A DNA stretch of 64,000 nucleotides. Source: Shewanella sp. KT0246. GTDB lineage: Bacteria > Pseudomonadota > Gammaproteobacteria > Enterobacterales > Shewanellaceae. Each line of letters begins with the position of its first letter. Positions within the stretch are counted from its first letter, which is position 1. The stretch is taken from the NCBI RefSeq assembly GCF_019654955.1, contig NZ_BPEV01000002.1, positions 1 to 64,000 of the forward strand, written 5' to 3'. The notes under the pieces were generated by a model, which worked only from the letters and a program-made list of their open reading frames with translations, had not been told where the DNA came from and did no database searches. A program made the position numbers and the translations under genes. Below are positions 11,614 through 22,549 of this stretch, in pieces.

Positions 11614-11639
11614 CAGTAACATTCAAAAAGTTGGTACAA

Positions 11640-11939
11640 ATGAACTTAACAACCAAACAAAAACAGCATTTAAAAGGCCTGGCGCATAACTTAAAGCCAG
11701 TAGTGCTGCTTGGTGCTAATGGTTTGACCGAAGGTGTGCTGGCTGAAATTGATAGTGCACTCACTCATCATGAACTAATAAAAGTGAAAGTAGGCTCTTC
11801 TGATAGAGAGCTTAAAAATGCTGTCGTTGACGCGATTATTCGCGAAACACAATCAACCAAGATACAGCTTATCGGACACACCTTAGTTATTTTCCGTCAG
11901 TCTGCTGAAATGAAAGTTGCCATTCCAAAAGCAAAATAA
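11640..11939 (+). CDS. yhbY: YhbY-family ribosome-associated RNA-binding protein (CRM domain)
   Basis: A 99-residue single CRM (CRS1-YhbY) domain protein: MNLTTKQKQHLKGLAHNLKP, the GANGLTEGV loop (the family's GxxG-like RNA-binding turn) and a C-terminal IGHTLVIFRQS strand. The E. coli homologue associates with pre-50S particles. The ATG at 11640 is chosen over a TTG three codons upstream because the family starts here. It stands alone on the plus strand between rlmE and greA, as in E. coli, and ends in a terminator shared with greA. Confidence 0.95.
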   Translation: MNLTTKQKQHLKGLAHNLKPVVLLGANGLTEGVLAEIDSALTHHELIKVKVGSSDRELKNAVVDAIIRETQSTKIQLIGHTLVIFRQSAEMKVAIPKAK

Positions 11940-12008
11940 TTTCGTCAAACAACTTAAGGTCTAATGTTCATCTTGCAGTCAATACGATTCAAATATTCAT
12001 TCTGACCT

Positions 12009-12040
12009 AAAAAAACCACTGCCATGCAGTGGTTTTTTTA
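12009..12040. terminator. bidirectional terminator between yhbY and greA
   Basis: An eight-pair stem ACCACTGC/GCAGTGGT with a 3-base loop, A-run on one side and T-run on the other, between two convergent genes. It can serve both strands. Confidence 0.88.
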
Positions 12041-12092
12041 TCACTATAAAATATCAATCTTAAGTAGTAATTAATATTGATATCAAATATGA

Positions 12093-12569
12093 CTAGATAT
12101 ATTCAACCGCAGTAATTTCATACTCAGCTGTGCCACCTGGTGTTGTGATAGCAACTTCATCATCAATACTCTTACCAATTAAGCCGCGAGCGATTGGAGA
12201 ATTAACTGAAATTAAGTTCTCCTTGATGTTTGCTTCATCATCACCAACAATGCGGTAAGTTGACTCAGCATCAGTATCAACATTTAAAATTGTCACAGTT
12301 GTACCAAAAATTACCCGTCCGGTATTTGGCATAGCTGTTACATCAATAATTTGGGCATTAGATAATTTGCCTTCAATATCACGAATACGCGCTTCACAAA
12401 TACCTTGTTCTTCACGTGCTGCGTGGTACTCAGCATTTTCTTTTAAGTCGCCTAATTCACGCGCTTCAGCAATAGCAGAAGTAATACTTGGGCGACGTTC
12501 AAATTTTAATTCATCTAATTCTTTGCGAAGCTGCTCAGCTCCAATAATCGTCATAGGGACGGTATTCAT
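12093..12569 (-). CDS. greA: transcript cleavage factor GreA
   Basis: Enters the secondary channel of RNA polymerase and triggers cleavage of backtracked RNA. The 158-residue protein has the N-terminal coiled coil (to about 75) with the tip [14 protein letters not shown] carrying the catalytic acidic residues, and the C-terminal FKBP-like domain with [11 protein letters not shown] and TPGG. It is nearly collinear with E. coli GreA. The ATG has AAGGAGA upstream at a spacing of about 10, and the 200-base leader holds a hairpin listed separately. Confidence 0.98.
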   Translation of the reverse strand: MNTVPMTIIGAEQLRKELDELKFERRPSITSAIAEARELGDLKENAEYHAAREEQGICEARIRDIEGKLSNAQIIDVTAMPNTGRVIFGTTVTILNVDTDAESTYRIVGDDEANIKENLISVNSPIARGLIGKSIDDEVAITTPGGTAEYEITAVEYI

Positions 12570-12605
12570 AATGTCTTATGTCTCCTTTAAAAACAAAAGC
12601 ACCCC

Positions 12606-12626
12606 GTGTCGACGTTTAGTCAACAC
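12606..12626 (-). promoter_or_regulatory. hairpin in the greA leader
   Basis: Minus strand GTGTTGAC-TAAAC-GTCGACAC (8 pairs, one T-G) followed by GGGGTGC and a T-rich stretch, about 40 bases before greA. E. coli greA has a leader terminator that releases the small RNA GraL; this could be an equivalent, but the T-run is offset from the stem, so the call is weak. Confidence 0.3.
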
Positions 12627-12778
12627 AGTTAAATCTGGTTAATTCGCATAGCGCACGATCTTTACAACAAAAACGTTTTAATGATGCGGTGTCTTGCGTT
12701 GAGGATGCATCTAATGATGATGCTCTAAGCTTACATAAACTTGAGATTACTTACTACTGACTGTCAAAAAATAGTAAT

Positions 12779-12807
12779 AAAAAAGACTGCACGAATGCAG
12801 CCTTTTT
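12779..12807 (-). terminator. intrinsic terminator after carB
   Basis: Minus strand CTGCA-TTCG-TGCAG stem flanked by AAAAAGG and followed by CTTTTTT, about 30 bases beyond the carB stop. Confidence 0.85.
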
Positions 12808-12835
12808 AATCAAATAAGCAAATAATTAAACAATA

Positions 12836-15800
12836 TTAATTTTTTGCGATTCTTTCATGTAATTCTTGAACTGAACTCACATTATTTCTGTCGTCAGCTG
12901 AATGTGCCATACACGTTGCGAAAGCTGCATTCAATGTTGTCGTGTAATTCACTTTGTAACGAAGTGCTCCACGACGAATTTGACGTGAATCTTCAATCGC
13001 TTGACGCCCTTCTGTCGTATTAATGATGTAAGTGTATTCACCATTTTTAATACGGTCGAGAATATGCGGACGACCTTCATGTACCTTATTCACTAGGCGA
13101 GGGTTAATACCCGCTTCGCCAAGTACTACTGCGGTACCATGACTAGCATCGATTTCATAACCTAGTGAAATTAGCTTAGCAGCCAGTTCAGCTACACGTG
13201 CTTTATCACTGTTACGTACTGAGATTAATGCACGACCTGACTTAGGCACTTCTGAGGTAGCACCAAGTTGCGCTTTAGCGTAGGCTTCAGCGAATGTGTC
13301 ACCCACACCCATTACTTCACCTGTTGAGCGCATTTCAGGGCCAAGCATTGGGTCAACACCTGGGAACTTGTTAAATGGCAATACCACTTCTTTCACTGAG
13401 AAATAAGGAGGGATAACTTCTTTAGTAAAGTTCTGTGATGCTAAGCTTTGACCTGCCATAACACGCGCTGCAATCTTCGCTAATGGAATACCAGTCGCTT
13501 TAGACACAAACGGGACAGTACGAGCAGCACGCGGGTTAACTTCAATCATGTAGATTTCGTCATCTTTAACCGCAAACTGAACGTTCATCAAACCAATTAC
13601 ACGTAATTCCATTGCTAATTTAGCAACTTGCTCACGCATACGGTTTTGTACGTCTTCGCTTAAACTGTAAGGTGGCAATGAACAACCTGAGTCACCTGAG
13701 TGAACACCCGCTTGTTCAATGTGTTCCATGATAGAACCTACAACCACAATTTCGCCATCACAAACTGCATCAATATCAATTTCAATCGCATTATCTAAGA
13801 AGCGATCAAGCAATACTGGAGATGAGTTAGATACGCTAACAGCTTCGTTAAAGTAACGACGTAAGTCTTGCTCGTCATAAACGATTTCCATTGCGCGGCC
13901 ACCTAGTACATATGATGGACGAACAACTAACGGATAACCGATACGCTCAGCTGAAATAACCGCACCTTCTACTGTCGTAACAGTATCATTTTCAGGTTGC
14001 TTCATTTCAAGACGTTGAATCGCTTGTTGGAAGCGTTCTCTGTCTTCTGCGCGGTCAATAGAGTCTGGGCTAGTACCAATAATAGGTACGCCAGCAGCTT
14101 CAAGAGCGCGAGCAAGTTTAAGTGGAGTTTGACCACCATATTGAACGATAACGCCTTTTGGCTTTTCAATACGAACAATCTCAAGTACGTCTTCAAACGT
14201 AACAGGCTCAAAGTATAAACGGTCAGATGTATCGTAATCAGTTGAAACTGTTTCAGGGTTACAGTTAACCATAATGGTCTCGTAACCGTCTTCACGCAAT
14301 GCTAGTGCCGCGTGTACACAACAGTAATCAAACTCAATACCTTGACCAATACGGTTAGGACCACCACCAAGAATCATGATTTTATCGCGCGTTGATGGCG
14401 CAGCTTCACATTCTTCTTCGTAAGTTGAATACATGTAAGCCGTATCAGTCGCAAATTCTGCAGCACAAGTATCAACACGCTTGTAAACAGGGTGCATACC
14501 ATAGCTATCACGGATCTTACGAACTTCGGTTTCGCTTACACCTAAGATTTCAGCTAAACGTGAATCAGCAAAACCTTTACGTTTAAGCTTAAGTAAGAAT
14601 TCTTGATTTAGACCAGACATCCCTACTTCTGAAACTTTAGCTTCTTGAGCAATGAGATCTTCAATTTGAACTAAGAACCAATGGTCAACGTTTGTCAGTC
14701 TGAAAATTTCATCACGGCTAAGACCTGCACGGAATGCATCAGCGATGTACCAAATACGATCAGCACCCGGCTCTTTTAATTCATGACGAATTTGCTGCAT
14801 GCTTTCTGGAAGCGTAATGTCGATAACAGAATCAAAACCATTACGACCGACTTCTAAGCCACGTAATGCTTTTTGCAGTGACTCTTGGAAAGTACGGCCA
14901 ATCGCCATTACTTCACCTACTGACTTCATTTGAGTCGTCAGACGATCATTGGCACCAGCAAATTTCTCGAAGTTGAAGCGAGGAACTTTAGTCACAACGT
15001 AGTCAATAGCAGGCTCGAATGATGCTGGAGTACGGCCACCAGTAATATCATTCATTAGCTCATCTAGAGTAAAGCCAACAGCCAGTTTTGCAGCCACTTT
15101 AGCAATTGGGAAACCCGTTGCTTTAGATGCTAATGCAGATGAACGAGATACACGCGGGTTCATCTCGATGATAACCATACGGCCTGTATTTGGACAAATA
15201 CCAAACTGAACGTTAGAACCACCAGTTTCCACACCAATTTCACGCAGTACTGCTAAAGAAGCATTACGCATTAATTGGTATTCTTTATCTGTTAATGTTT
15301 GCGCAGGAGCAACTGTGATTGAATCACCAGTATGTACACCCATTGCATCGAAGTTCTCGATTGCACATACGATAATACAGTTATCGTTGCGGTCACGAAC
15401 CACTTCCATTTCATACTCTTTCCAACCAATGAGCGATTCATCAATCAATAACTCGCTCGTCGGTGAAAGCTCAAGACCTTGAGAACAAATGTCTTCAAAC
15501 TCTTCTTTGTTGTATGCGATACCACCGCCACTGCCACCCATGGTGAAAGAAGGACGGATAATACATGGGAAGCCTACTTGCTCTAAAACGCCATGAGCTT
15601 CTTCCATTGTATGAGCAATACCAGCACGTGGACATTCAAGACCAATGGCTTTCATTGCAGTATCAAAACGACTACGGTCTTCAGCTTTATCAATTGCGTC
15701 AGCTGTTGCACCAATCATTTCAACGTTAAATTCTTTTAGTACGCCTTCAGCTTCAAGTTGAAGAGCACAGTTAAGCGCAGTCTGACCGCCCATGGTAGGC

Positions 15801-16060
15801 AAAATCGCATCAGGTTTTTCCTTAGCGATAATGTTACGAACCACTTCCCAATGAATCGGCTCGATGTATGTCGCATCAGCCATTTCTGGGTCAGTCATGA
15901 TCGTTGCAGGGTTAGAGTTAACTAGAATAACTCGGTACCCTTCTTCACGCAGCGCTTTACAGGCTTGCGCGCCAGAATAGTCAAATTCACATGCCTGACC
16001 AATTACGATTGGGCCAGCGCCTAGGATTAGAATACTTTTAATATCAGTACGTTTTGGCAT
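12836..16060 (-). CDS. carB: carbamoyl-phosphate synthase large subunit
   Basis: Makes carbamoyl phosphate from bicarbonate, ammonia (delivered by CarA) and two ATP, feeding arginine and pyrimidine synthesis. The 1074-residue protein shows the expected internal duplication: two ATP-grasp halves, each opening with a nucleotide loop ([19 protein letters not shown] near 11 and [17 protein letters not shown] near 560), then the C-terminal MGS-like allosteric domain (from about 935) ending near [11 protein letters not shown]. Length equals that of E. coli CarB. It is transcribed with carA, 27 bases downstream. Confidence 0.99.
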   Translation of the reverse strand: MPKRTDIKSILILGAGPIVIGQACEFDYSGAQACKALREEGYRVILVNSNPATIMTDPEMADATYIEPIHWEVVRNIIAKEKPDAILPTMGGQTALNCALQLEAEGVLKEFNVEMIGATADAIDKAEDRSRFDTAMKAIGLECPRAGIAHTMEEAHGVLEQVGFPCIIRPSFTMGGSGGGIAYNKEEFEDICSQGLELSPTSELLIDESLIGWKEYEMEVVRDRNDNCIIVCAIENFDAMGVHTGDSITVAPAQTLTDKEYQLMRNASLAVLREIGVETGGSNVQFGICPNTGRMVIIEMNPRVSRSSALASKATGFPIAKVAAKLAVGFTLDELMNDITGGRTPASFEPAIDYVVTKVPRFNFEKFAGANDRLTTQMKSVGEVMAIGRTFQESLQKALRGLEVGRNGFDSVIDITLPESMQQIRHELKEPGADRIWYIADAFRAGLSRDEIFRLTNVDHWFLVQIEDLIAQEAKVSEVGMSGLNQEFLLKLKRKGFADSRLAEILGVSETEVRKIRDSYGMHPVYKRVDTCAAEFATDTAYMYSTYEEECEAAPSTRDKIMILGGGPNRIGQGIEFDYCCVHAALALREDGYETIMVNCNPETVSTDYDTSDRLYFEPVTFEDVLEIVRIEKPKGVIVQYGGQTPLKLARALEAAGVPIIGTSPDSIDRAEDRERFQQAIQRLEMKQPENDTVTTVEGAVISAERIGYPLVVRPSYVLGGRAMEIVYDEQDLRRYFNEAVSVSNSSPVLLDRFLDNAIEIDIDAVCDGEIVVVGSIMEHIEQAGVHSGDSGCSLPPYSLSEDVQNRMREQVAKLAMELRVIGLMNVQFAVKDDEIYMIEVNPRAARTVPFVSKATGIPLAKIAARVMAGQSLASQNFTKEVIPPYFSVKEVVLPFNKFPGVDPMLGPEMRSTGEVMGVGDTFAEAYAKAQLGATSEVPKSGRALISVRNSDKARVAELAAKLISLGYEIDASHGTAVVLGEAGINPRLVNKVHEGRPHILDRIKNGEYTYIINTTEGRQAIEDSRQIRRGALRYKVNYTTTLNAAFATCMAHSADDRNNVSSVQELHERIAKN

Positions 16061-16087
16061 TGCTTCTATCTTCTCCGAGTGACCTAA

Positions 16088-17233
16088 CTATTTAGCGTTT
16101 TGACGAAATTGCTCAATCAATTCAATGAAATGATCAAACAGCGGTGACGCATCTGTCGGTCCAGGGCTCGCTTCAGGGTGGCCTTGGAAACTAAACGCTG
16201 GCTTATCAGTAAGGTGAATACCTTGCAGTGAACCATCAAATAACGACTTATGTGTTACTTTAATGTTCTCTGGTAATGTCGCTTCATCAGCAGCAAAACC
16301 GTGGTTTTGGCTGGTGATCATTACATTACCTTTTTCGATATCGCTCACAGGATGGTTTGCACCATGATGACCAAACTTCATCTTCAAGGTTTTAGCCCCT
16401 GATGCTAGTGCTAGCAACTGGTGACCAAGACAAATACCAAATACTGGAATATCAGTTTTTAGGATTTCTTGAATAGCAGTAATAGCGTAATCACATGGCT
16501 CTGGATCCCCTGGGCCATTTGATAGGAATATCCCATCTGGATTCATCGCTAATACTTCTGCAGCAGAAGTTTGCGCAGGTACTACAGTCACATCACAACC
16601 ACGGTCAACTAACATACGTAAGATGTTACGTTTGATGCCGTAATCGAAAGCAACCACTTTATATTTAAGTTCTGACTCAGGCGTCTCATCAGGTAAACCG
16701 CCAACTAAACGCCAGCTAGCTTTACGCCATTGATAAGTAGACTCGGTAGTGACTTCTTTTGCTAAGTCCATACCTTTTAAACCAGGGAATGCCTTCGCTG
16801 CCGCTAATGCTTTAGCTTCGTCGATATCGCCAACCATAATACAGCCGGCTTGCGAACCTTTTTCACGTAAAATACGAGTTAGTTTACGTGTATCAATATC
16901 CGCGATACCCACAACATTATTCGATTTTAAGTAATCGCTTAATGATTGTTGGTTACGAAAGTTGCTGGCTAATAGAGGTAAGTCTCGAATGATAAGACCA
17001 CAAGCATGAACTGAATCAGATTCTGTATCTTCATCATTAGTGCCGGTATTACCAATATGAGGGTAAGTTAAAGTTACGATCTGGCGAGAATATGACGGAT
17101 CCGTTAAAATCTCTTGATAGCCTGTCATTGAAGTATTAAAAACTACTTCACCAACAGTGAGTCCATCGGCACCAATTGCTGTGCCAGAGAATACGGTTCC
17201 ATCTTCGAGTACGAGTAAGGCAGACTGTGTCAA
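16088..17233 (-). CDS. carA: carbamoyl-phosphate synthase small subunit
   Basis: Glutaminase subunit that hydrolyses glutamine and channels ammonia to CarB. The 381-residue protein has the N-terminal CPSase_sm domain and a C-terminal class I amidotransferase domain with the nucleophile in [15 protein letters not shown] and the His/Glu of GHPEASPGP. The start is TTG, supported by GGAGG 5 bases upstream and by family alignment ([14 protein letters not shown]); the open frame continues 10 codons upstream without similarity. It forms an operon with carB. Confidence 0.97.
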   Translation of the reverse strand: MTQSALLVLEDGTVFSGTAIGADGLTVGEVVFNTSMTGYQEILTDPSYSRQIVTLTYPHIGNTGTNDEDTESDSVHACGLIIRDLPLLASNFRNQQSLSDYLKSNNVVGIADIDTRKLTRILREKGSQAGCIMVGDIDEAKALAAAKAFPGLKGMDLAKEVTTESTYQWRKASWRLVGGLPDETPESELKYKVVAFDYGIKRNILRMLVDRGCDVTVVPAQTSAAEVLAMNPDGIFLSNGPGDPEPCDYAITAIQEILKTDIPVFGICLGHQLLALASGAKTLKMKFGHHGANHPVSDIEKGNVMITSQNHGFAADEATLPENIKVTHKSLFDGSLQGIHLTDKPAFSFQGHPEASPGPTDASPLFDHFIELIEQFRQNAK

Positions 17234-17327
17234 CGCGACCTCCAAAAAAAAGAGCCAAGCCACTGAAATTATGGCTGTTTTATTTTTACAAACCTACCAA
17301 TTTACGAAATTTTGGCAAATTCCAGCG

Positions 17328-17356
17328 ATTTTATATGAATTAAGTAAAAGCGTCTA
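17328..17356 (-). promoter_or_regulatory. possible carAB promoter
   Basis: On the minus strand TAGACG (-35, 4 of 6 matches) and TAAAAT (-10, 5 of 6) are separated by 17 bases, about 95 bases before the carA TTG. No clear arginine-repressor box was found. Confidence 0.35.
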
Positions 17357-17389
17357 TGCTTTGTTATTTTATTTTGGGAACAATTATTC

Positions 17390-17421
17390 CCAAAAAAAAA
17401 CCACCGAAGGTGGTTTTTTTA
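17390..17421 (-). terminator. intrinsic terminator after dapB
   Basis: Minus strand AACCACC-TTC-GGTGGTT stem flanked by T-run and A-run, just after the dapB stop. A separate inverted repeat TTGGGAA/TTCCCAA sits beside it at about 17375-17392. Confidence 0.88.
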
Positions 17422-17426
17422 AAATA

Positions 17427-18288
<862 letters not shown>

Positions 18289-18291
18289 TCA

Positions 18292-18906
18292 TTAAACGAT
18301 TTCTAATAATTCTACTTCAAACACTAACGCCGAGAATGGCGGGATTGAAGCACCAGCACCACGTTCGCCATAAGCTAAGTGTTGTGGAACGAATAATTTA
18401 AGCTTAGTACCAACTGGCATTAGTTGTAATGCTTCAGTCCAACCAGCGATAACACCAGAAACAGGGAATTCAGCTGGCTCGCCACGAGCTACAGAGCTAT
18501 CGAATACTTCACCGTTGATGAAAGTACCGTGGTAGTGAGCACGAATAGTTGAATCAAGTGTTGGCTTTTCGCCTTCGCCTTGTGCAATAACTTCGTATTG
18601 AAGACCAGAATCAGTAACTGTAATACCTTCACGCTTAGCATTTTCAGCTAAGAAGTTTTCGCCTTCAGCAGAAGCTGCTGCAGCAGCTTCTTCTTGAGCA
18701 GCTTGTAAACGACGGCTGATTTCAGTGAAAGCCACTTGTAAGTCTTCCATTGCAACAGCGCTTTCTTTACCTGCAAACGCATCCGCTAGACCAGCTTGTA
18801 CTGCAGGGATATCGATACCTTCGAAAGAGTTAGCAGCTAGTTGCTCACCCATTTGACGACCTACACCGTAACTTGCTTGCTGTTCCATTGTGTTGAACTC
18901 TGACAT
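18292..18906 (-). CDS. fklB: FKBP-type peptidyl-prolyl isomerase, FklB type
   Basis: Catalyses cis-trans isomerisation at proline. The 204-residue protein has an N-terminal helical dimerisation domain (to about 95) rich in Gln/Ala/Glu and a C-terminal FKBP domain with FDSSVARGEPAEFPV, GWTEALQLMPVG and LAYGERGAGASIPPFS. No signal peptide is seen, so it is probably cytoplasmic like E. coli FklB (FKBP22). Shewanella-type FKBP22 proteins have been linked to cold adaptation; applying that here is inference. Confidence 0.94.
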   Translation of the reverse strand: MSEFNTMEQQASYGVGRQMGEQLAANSFEGIDIPAVQAGLADAFAGKESAVAMEDLQVAFTEISRRLQAAQEEAAAAASAEGENFLAENAKREGITVTDSGLQYEVIAQGEGEKPTLDSTIRAHYHGTFINGEVFDSSVARGEPAEFPVSGVIAGWTEALQLMPVGTKLKLFVPQHLAYGERGAGASIPPFSALVFEVELLEIV

Positions 18907-19007
18907 AACTTATTTACTCTCAATTCATCAGTTAAAATTTGCGGGGCAGTTTAGCACACTTTAAAGCGTGATGGGCGCTAATCTGCGGTGATATTGACTA
19001 TTTTTCA

Positions 19008-19805
19008 TTAGCCATTTTTACATTGTGTCAGTGACTGTTTTTTTGCAGACTCATATAAAGGGGCTGTCTTCGCCTGCAGCGCTTTTAAATCAGAAATACG
19101 AGTCGAATGCGATGGATGAGTAGAGAACAACTCAGGTCCTTGTTCGCCGCCAGCTTTCGCCATGTTTTGCCATAATGTCACGCTCATTGCAGGGTTAAAA
19201 CCCGCTTTTGCCATTAACTCTAAACCTAACTCATCAGCTTCACTTTCTTGGTCTCGGCCAAAAGGCAGTAAAATCCCTACCTGAGTACCAAGGCCTAAAC
19301 CTGCCATATACAAATCTTTATTAGAAACGCCGCCAGCGCCTAATGCCACATCAGCCAGTTGCATGCCAGTGTTGGTCATTTGAGCCCGTGACACTTGCTC
19401 GTTACCATGCCTTGCTAATACATGTGCGACTTCATGGCCAATAACAGTAGCAAGCTGGTCAGGATCATTTGCCACTTCTAACAAGCCGGTATACACCCCA
19501 ATGTGACCACCTGGCAGTGCAAATGCATTCACCTGCCCAGAATCAAACAACACAACTTCCCACTGTAAGGATTGATCTGGTAGTACTGCTGTAATGCGGT
19601 TAGCTACACAGTTCACATAGGTTGTTTTTTGCTTATCATTACTGATTTTTTGTTCTTTTTTCATCGCAGTAAATGATTGCTCCCCCATTTCAGTCATTTG
19701 ATTTTTATCAAATAACAGCACTTGGCTACGGCCTGTAGGTGACTTTGTCGTTGCACAACCTGCCAATAACACTGGGATCATTAATGTCAGCGCTAATTTC
19801 TTCAT
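19008..19805 (-). CDS. M48 family metalloprotease lipoprotein
   Basis: A 265-residue periplasmic-facing lipoprotein: signal peptide ending in the lipobox LLAGC (Cys17), then an M48 peptidase domain with the zinc motif HEVAH at 124-128 and the third ligand Glu in ESEADELG. The conserved FALPGGHIGVYTG lies just before the zinc motif. It resembles E. coli LoiP (YggG), a zinc peptidase of the outer-membrane inner face. The stretch DLYMAGLGLGTQVGILLPFGRDQES is typical of this subgroup. It is monocistronic between the helicase and fklB. Confidence 0.9.
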   Translation of the reverse strand: MKKLALTLMIPVLLAGCATTKSPTGRSQVLLFDKNQMTEMGEQSFTAMKKEQKISNDKQKTTYVNCVANRITAVLPDQSLQWEVVLFDSGQVNAFALPGGHIGVYTGLLEVANDPDQLATVIGHEVAHVLARHGNEQVSRAQMTNTGMQLADVALGAGGVSNKDLYMAGLGLGTQVGILLPFGRDQESEADELGLELMAKAGFNPAMSVTLWQNMAKAGGEQGPELFSTHPSHSTRISDLKALQAKTAPLYESAKKQSLTQCKNG

Positions 19806-19932
19806 TTTACATCCCTTTAAATAATGACTTGTTAACGGAGTAACTCTATCTATTTACAATATTTTAAACCGTTTCAGTTATTCAATACAATGAAACAGAT
19901 GACTTGATTAAGGTAAGTTTATGAATACAGAA

Positions 19933-21165
19933 TCAGCGAGTGCTGCGCTTTTTAGTAAAGTCACGACTGCTGCGTTTTTTGGCCGTTCGTCTATTTGCCT
20001 GCTTATCTTTAGCAGGGCGTGTGCTATTGGGATCCACCTGTTTATCAGTAACAGGGTAACCTTCTAACTCACTCAGAGGTAATGCCTGAGTCGTGAGTTC
20101 CCTAATGGCTGCTAACCTTTGCATTTCTGCATGGCTGATAAACGAGATTGCTTTACCACTTAATCCAGCGCGAGCAGTTCGGCCAATACGATGAACATAC
20201 ACTGAAGCCTGCTCAGGTAATTCAAAGTTAATCACTACCGGTAATGCTTCAATATGGATCCCACGTGCTAATACATCGGTCGCGACTAATGCAGTTAATT
20301 GCTTGGCTTTGAATTTTTCAAGGATCTGACTGCGCTGAGCTTGCTCTTTGTTACTATGTAACGATGCAGCATTTATTTTCGCTTTTAGCAGTTTTTTACA
20401 TAAGGCATCCGCATCGTCTTTGGCATTTACGAACACGATTACCTGAGCCCAATCGTTATGCTTAATCAGTTCAATTATCGCTTTCGCTTTGCTGCCTTTA
20501 TTGATGTGATAAATCGTTTGAGTGATATCTTCAACTATGGTGTTTACCACATCAGCCTCTACACGAACTGACTTATTGCTCAATATTTGCTGAGTTAATA
20601 CATTTAATTCATCAGGCATGGTTGCGGAAAATAACAATGTTTGCCTTTTTGGCATCTGAGCAATAAGTGCCTTAATATCTGCGATAAAACCCATTTCTAA
20701 AAGTCGGTCGGCTTCATCTAAAACCAAATACTTTAAATCATCAAACTGCACTACACCTTGCGTGACCAAGGCAAGTAATCTACCGGGTGTTGCCACAATG
20801 ACATCGGCATTAGTTGATAAACGCTCTTTTTGCAGTTCAATGTCTTCTCCGCCACATACAAGCTCAACCCGAACATTTATCACTGCTGAAACTTGCGATA
20901 ATCCATCAGCAACTTGCTTAGCCAGTTCCCTCGTCGGCACGATAATGACGGCAGATAACCCCATTGACTGATTTTGATTAATACTGTGCAAAATGGGTAA
21001 GCCAAAAGCATAGGTCTTCCCGCTACCGGTTTGTGCCAGCGCTATGACATCTCGTCCATTTAACACTTCGGGAATCGCTTTTCTTTGTACTTCAGTTGGT
21101 TTAACGACTGAAGCAGGCAAAGCACCTACTAGCATTGGGTTAAGCAAAAACGACGAAAACGACAT
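19933..21165 (-). CDS. DEAD-box ATP-dependent RNA helicase
   Basis: A 410-residue helicase of the RhlE-like group. Visible motifs are the Q motif (KPTEVQRKAIP), motif I AQTGSGKT, PTRELA, TPGR, motif II DEAD, SAT, and the C-terminal HRIGRTARAG. A short basic tail (last ~40 residues, Lys/Arg-rich) probably binds RNA. The ATG beginning MSFSSFLLNP is chosen; the frame runs 26 codons upstream from a TTG that lies inside the dnaJ terminator. It is too short for DeaD and lacks the DbpA RNA-binding domain. The specific subfamily is uncertain. Confidence 0.9.
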   Translation of the reverse strand: MSFSSFLLNPMLVGALPASVVKPTEVQRKAIPEVLNGRDVIALAQTGSGKTYAFGLPILHSINQNQSMGLSAVIIVPTRELAKQVADGLSQVSAVINVRVELVCGGEDIELQKERLSTNADVIVATPGRLLALVTQGVVQFDDLKYLVLDEADRLLEMGFIADIKALIAQMPKRQTLLFSATMPDELNVLTQQILSNKSVRVEADVVNTIVEDITQTIYHINKGSKAKAIIELIKHNDWAQVIVFVNAKDDADALCKKLLKAKINAASLHSNKEQAQRSQILEKFKAKQLTALVATDVLARGIHIEALPVVINFELPEQASVYVHRIGRTARAGLSGKAISFISHAEMQRLAAIRELTTQALPLSELEGYPVTDKQVDPNSTRPAKDKQANRRTAKKRSSRDFTKKRSTR

Positions 21166-21242
21166 GCAATTTGCACCTAATTGAAGGGATTTAATATGGA
21201 GGACTGTTTTGCAATAGTATTCAGTAGAATGATTTTTTTGCA

Positions 21243-21277
21243 ATAAAAAAGGCTGTTTACTTAGTGTAAGCAGCCTT
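21243..21277 (-). terminator. intrinsic terminator after dnaJ
   Basis: A twelve-pair stem (AAGGCTG and CAGCCTT arms continued by TAC/GTA, loop of 5), followed by TTTTTTATTG on the minus strand, about 50 bases after dnaJ. Confidence 0.85.
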
Positions 21278-21328
21278 TATATGTGTCAGAAGTTATCAAT
21301 GTGTCGATAACTTAGACCTTTTCGACGA

Positions 21329-22462
21329 TTAGCTATTTAAATCGTGAAAGAATTTTTTAACGCCATCGAAGAAACCTTCAGCCTTAGGGCTATGCTTCTT
21401 AGATTGACCAGTCAGTGTCGCTTCAAATTCGCGTAATAACTCTTTTTGCTTGTCGTTTAGGTTAACCGGAGTTTCCATAACAACCTTACAAAGCAAATCA
21501 CCTACAGCATGACTGCGAACTGATTTAACCCCTTTGCCACGCATACGGAACATACGTCCAGTTTGTGTTTCAGCAGGAATTTTCAGGTTCACTTTACCAT
21601 CAAGTGTTGGTACTTCGATTTCACCACCAAGTGCAGCTTTGCTGAACGAGATAGGTACTTCGCAGTACAGGTTATTACCGTCACGAGTAAAGATGGCGTG
21701 TTCACGAACGCTGACTTGAACATATAAATCACCAGGAGGTGCGCCAAATTCACCAGCTTCACCTTCACCAGATAAGCGAATACGGTCACCCGTATCAACA
21801 CCAGCAGGAATTTTAACTGATAATGTTTTGCTCTTCTCAACGCGACCTTCACCATGACATTTGTTACATGGATCTTTAATGATCTTACCGCGGCCATGAC
21901 AAGTCGGACAGGCTTGTTGAACAGCAAAGAAGCCTTGACGCATCTGTACCTGGCCTTGACCATGACAGGTGCCACAAGTAGTTGCTGAAGTGCCCTTCTT
22001 AGCGCCACTTCCATCACAGGTATCACAAGCTGCTAGTGTTGGAATGCGTAACTCTTTTGATAAGCCACGAACAGCTTCTTCAAGCGATAACTCAAGGTTG
22101 TAACGTAAGTCACTACCACGAGCCGCTTGACGTTGCCCACCGCCACGACGTCCACCGCCAAAAATATCACCGAACACGTCACCGAAGATATCACCGAAAT
22201 CGCCAGCGCCACCATGACCACCGCCGCCACGGTTAGGATCAACACCAGCATGACCAAATTGATCATAAGCTGCTTTTTTATTGGGATCCGTTAGAATTTC
22301 GTAAGCTTCTTTAACTTCTTTAAAGCTTGCTTCAGCTTCTTGATCACCAGGGTTGCGATCCGGGTGAAACTTCATCGCCAAACGTTTATAGGCTTTTTTG
22401 ACTTCTCGTTCACTAGCGTCACGACCGACACCAAGAACTTCGTAATAATCTCGCTTTGACAT
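21329..22462 (-). CDS. dnaJ: chaperone DnaJ (Hsp40)
   Basis: Co-chaperone that delivers substrates to DnaK and stimulates its ATPase. The 377-residue type I protein has the J domain with HPD (in [11 protein letters not shown]) at about 33, the Gly/Phe-rich linker (about 75-110), the zinc domain with four CxxCxGxG repeats ([32 protein letters not shown]) and the C-terminal substrate domains. It follows dnaK by 87 bases containing a GC-rich hairpin. Confidence 0.98.
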   Translation of the reverse strand: MSKRDYYEVLGVGRDASEREVKKAYKRLAMKFHPDRNPGDQEAEASFKEVKEAYEILTDPNKKAAYDQFGHAGVDPNRGGGGHGGAGDFGDIFGDVFGDIFGGGRRGGGQRQAARGSDLRYNLELSLEEAVRGLSKELRIPTLAACDTCDGSGAKKGTSATTCGTCHGQGQVQMRQGFFAVQQACPTCHGRGKIIKDPCNKCHGEGRVEKSKTLSVKIPAGVDTGDRIRLSGEGEAGEFGAPPGDLYVQVSVREHAIFTRDGNNLYCEVPISFSKAALGGEIEVPTLDGKVNLKIPAETQTGRMFRMRGKGVKSVRSHAVGDLLCKVVMETPVNLNDKQKELLREFEATLTGQSKKHSPKAEGFFDGVKKFFHDLNS

Positions 22463-22495
22463 AATCTCAGTTTTCTCAAGCAGGTATTGTACGAA

Positions 22496-22524
22496 CGGGC
22501 GTTAGAGATTTCTCTCAACGCCCG
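22496..22524 (-). other. hairpin between dnaK and dnaJ
   Basis: A near-perfect inverted repeat CGGGCGTT...AACGCCCG with inner AGAGA/TCTCT and a tiny loop lies between the two genes. There is no following T-run, so it is unlikely to be a strong terminator; it could protect the dnaK 3' end or reduce dnaJ expression. Confidence 0.6.
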
Positions 22525-22549
22525 CCTGAAAGTTAACTAACTATTTAGC

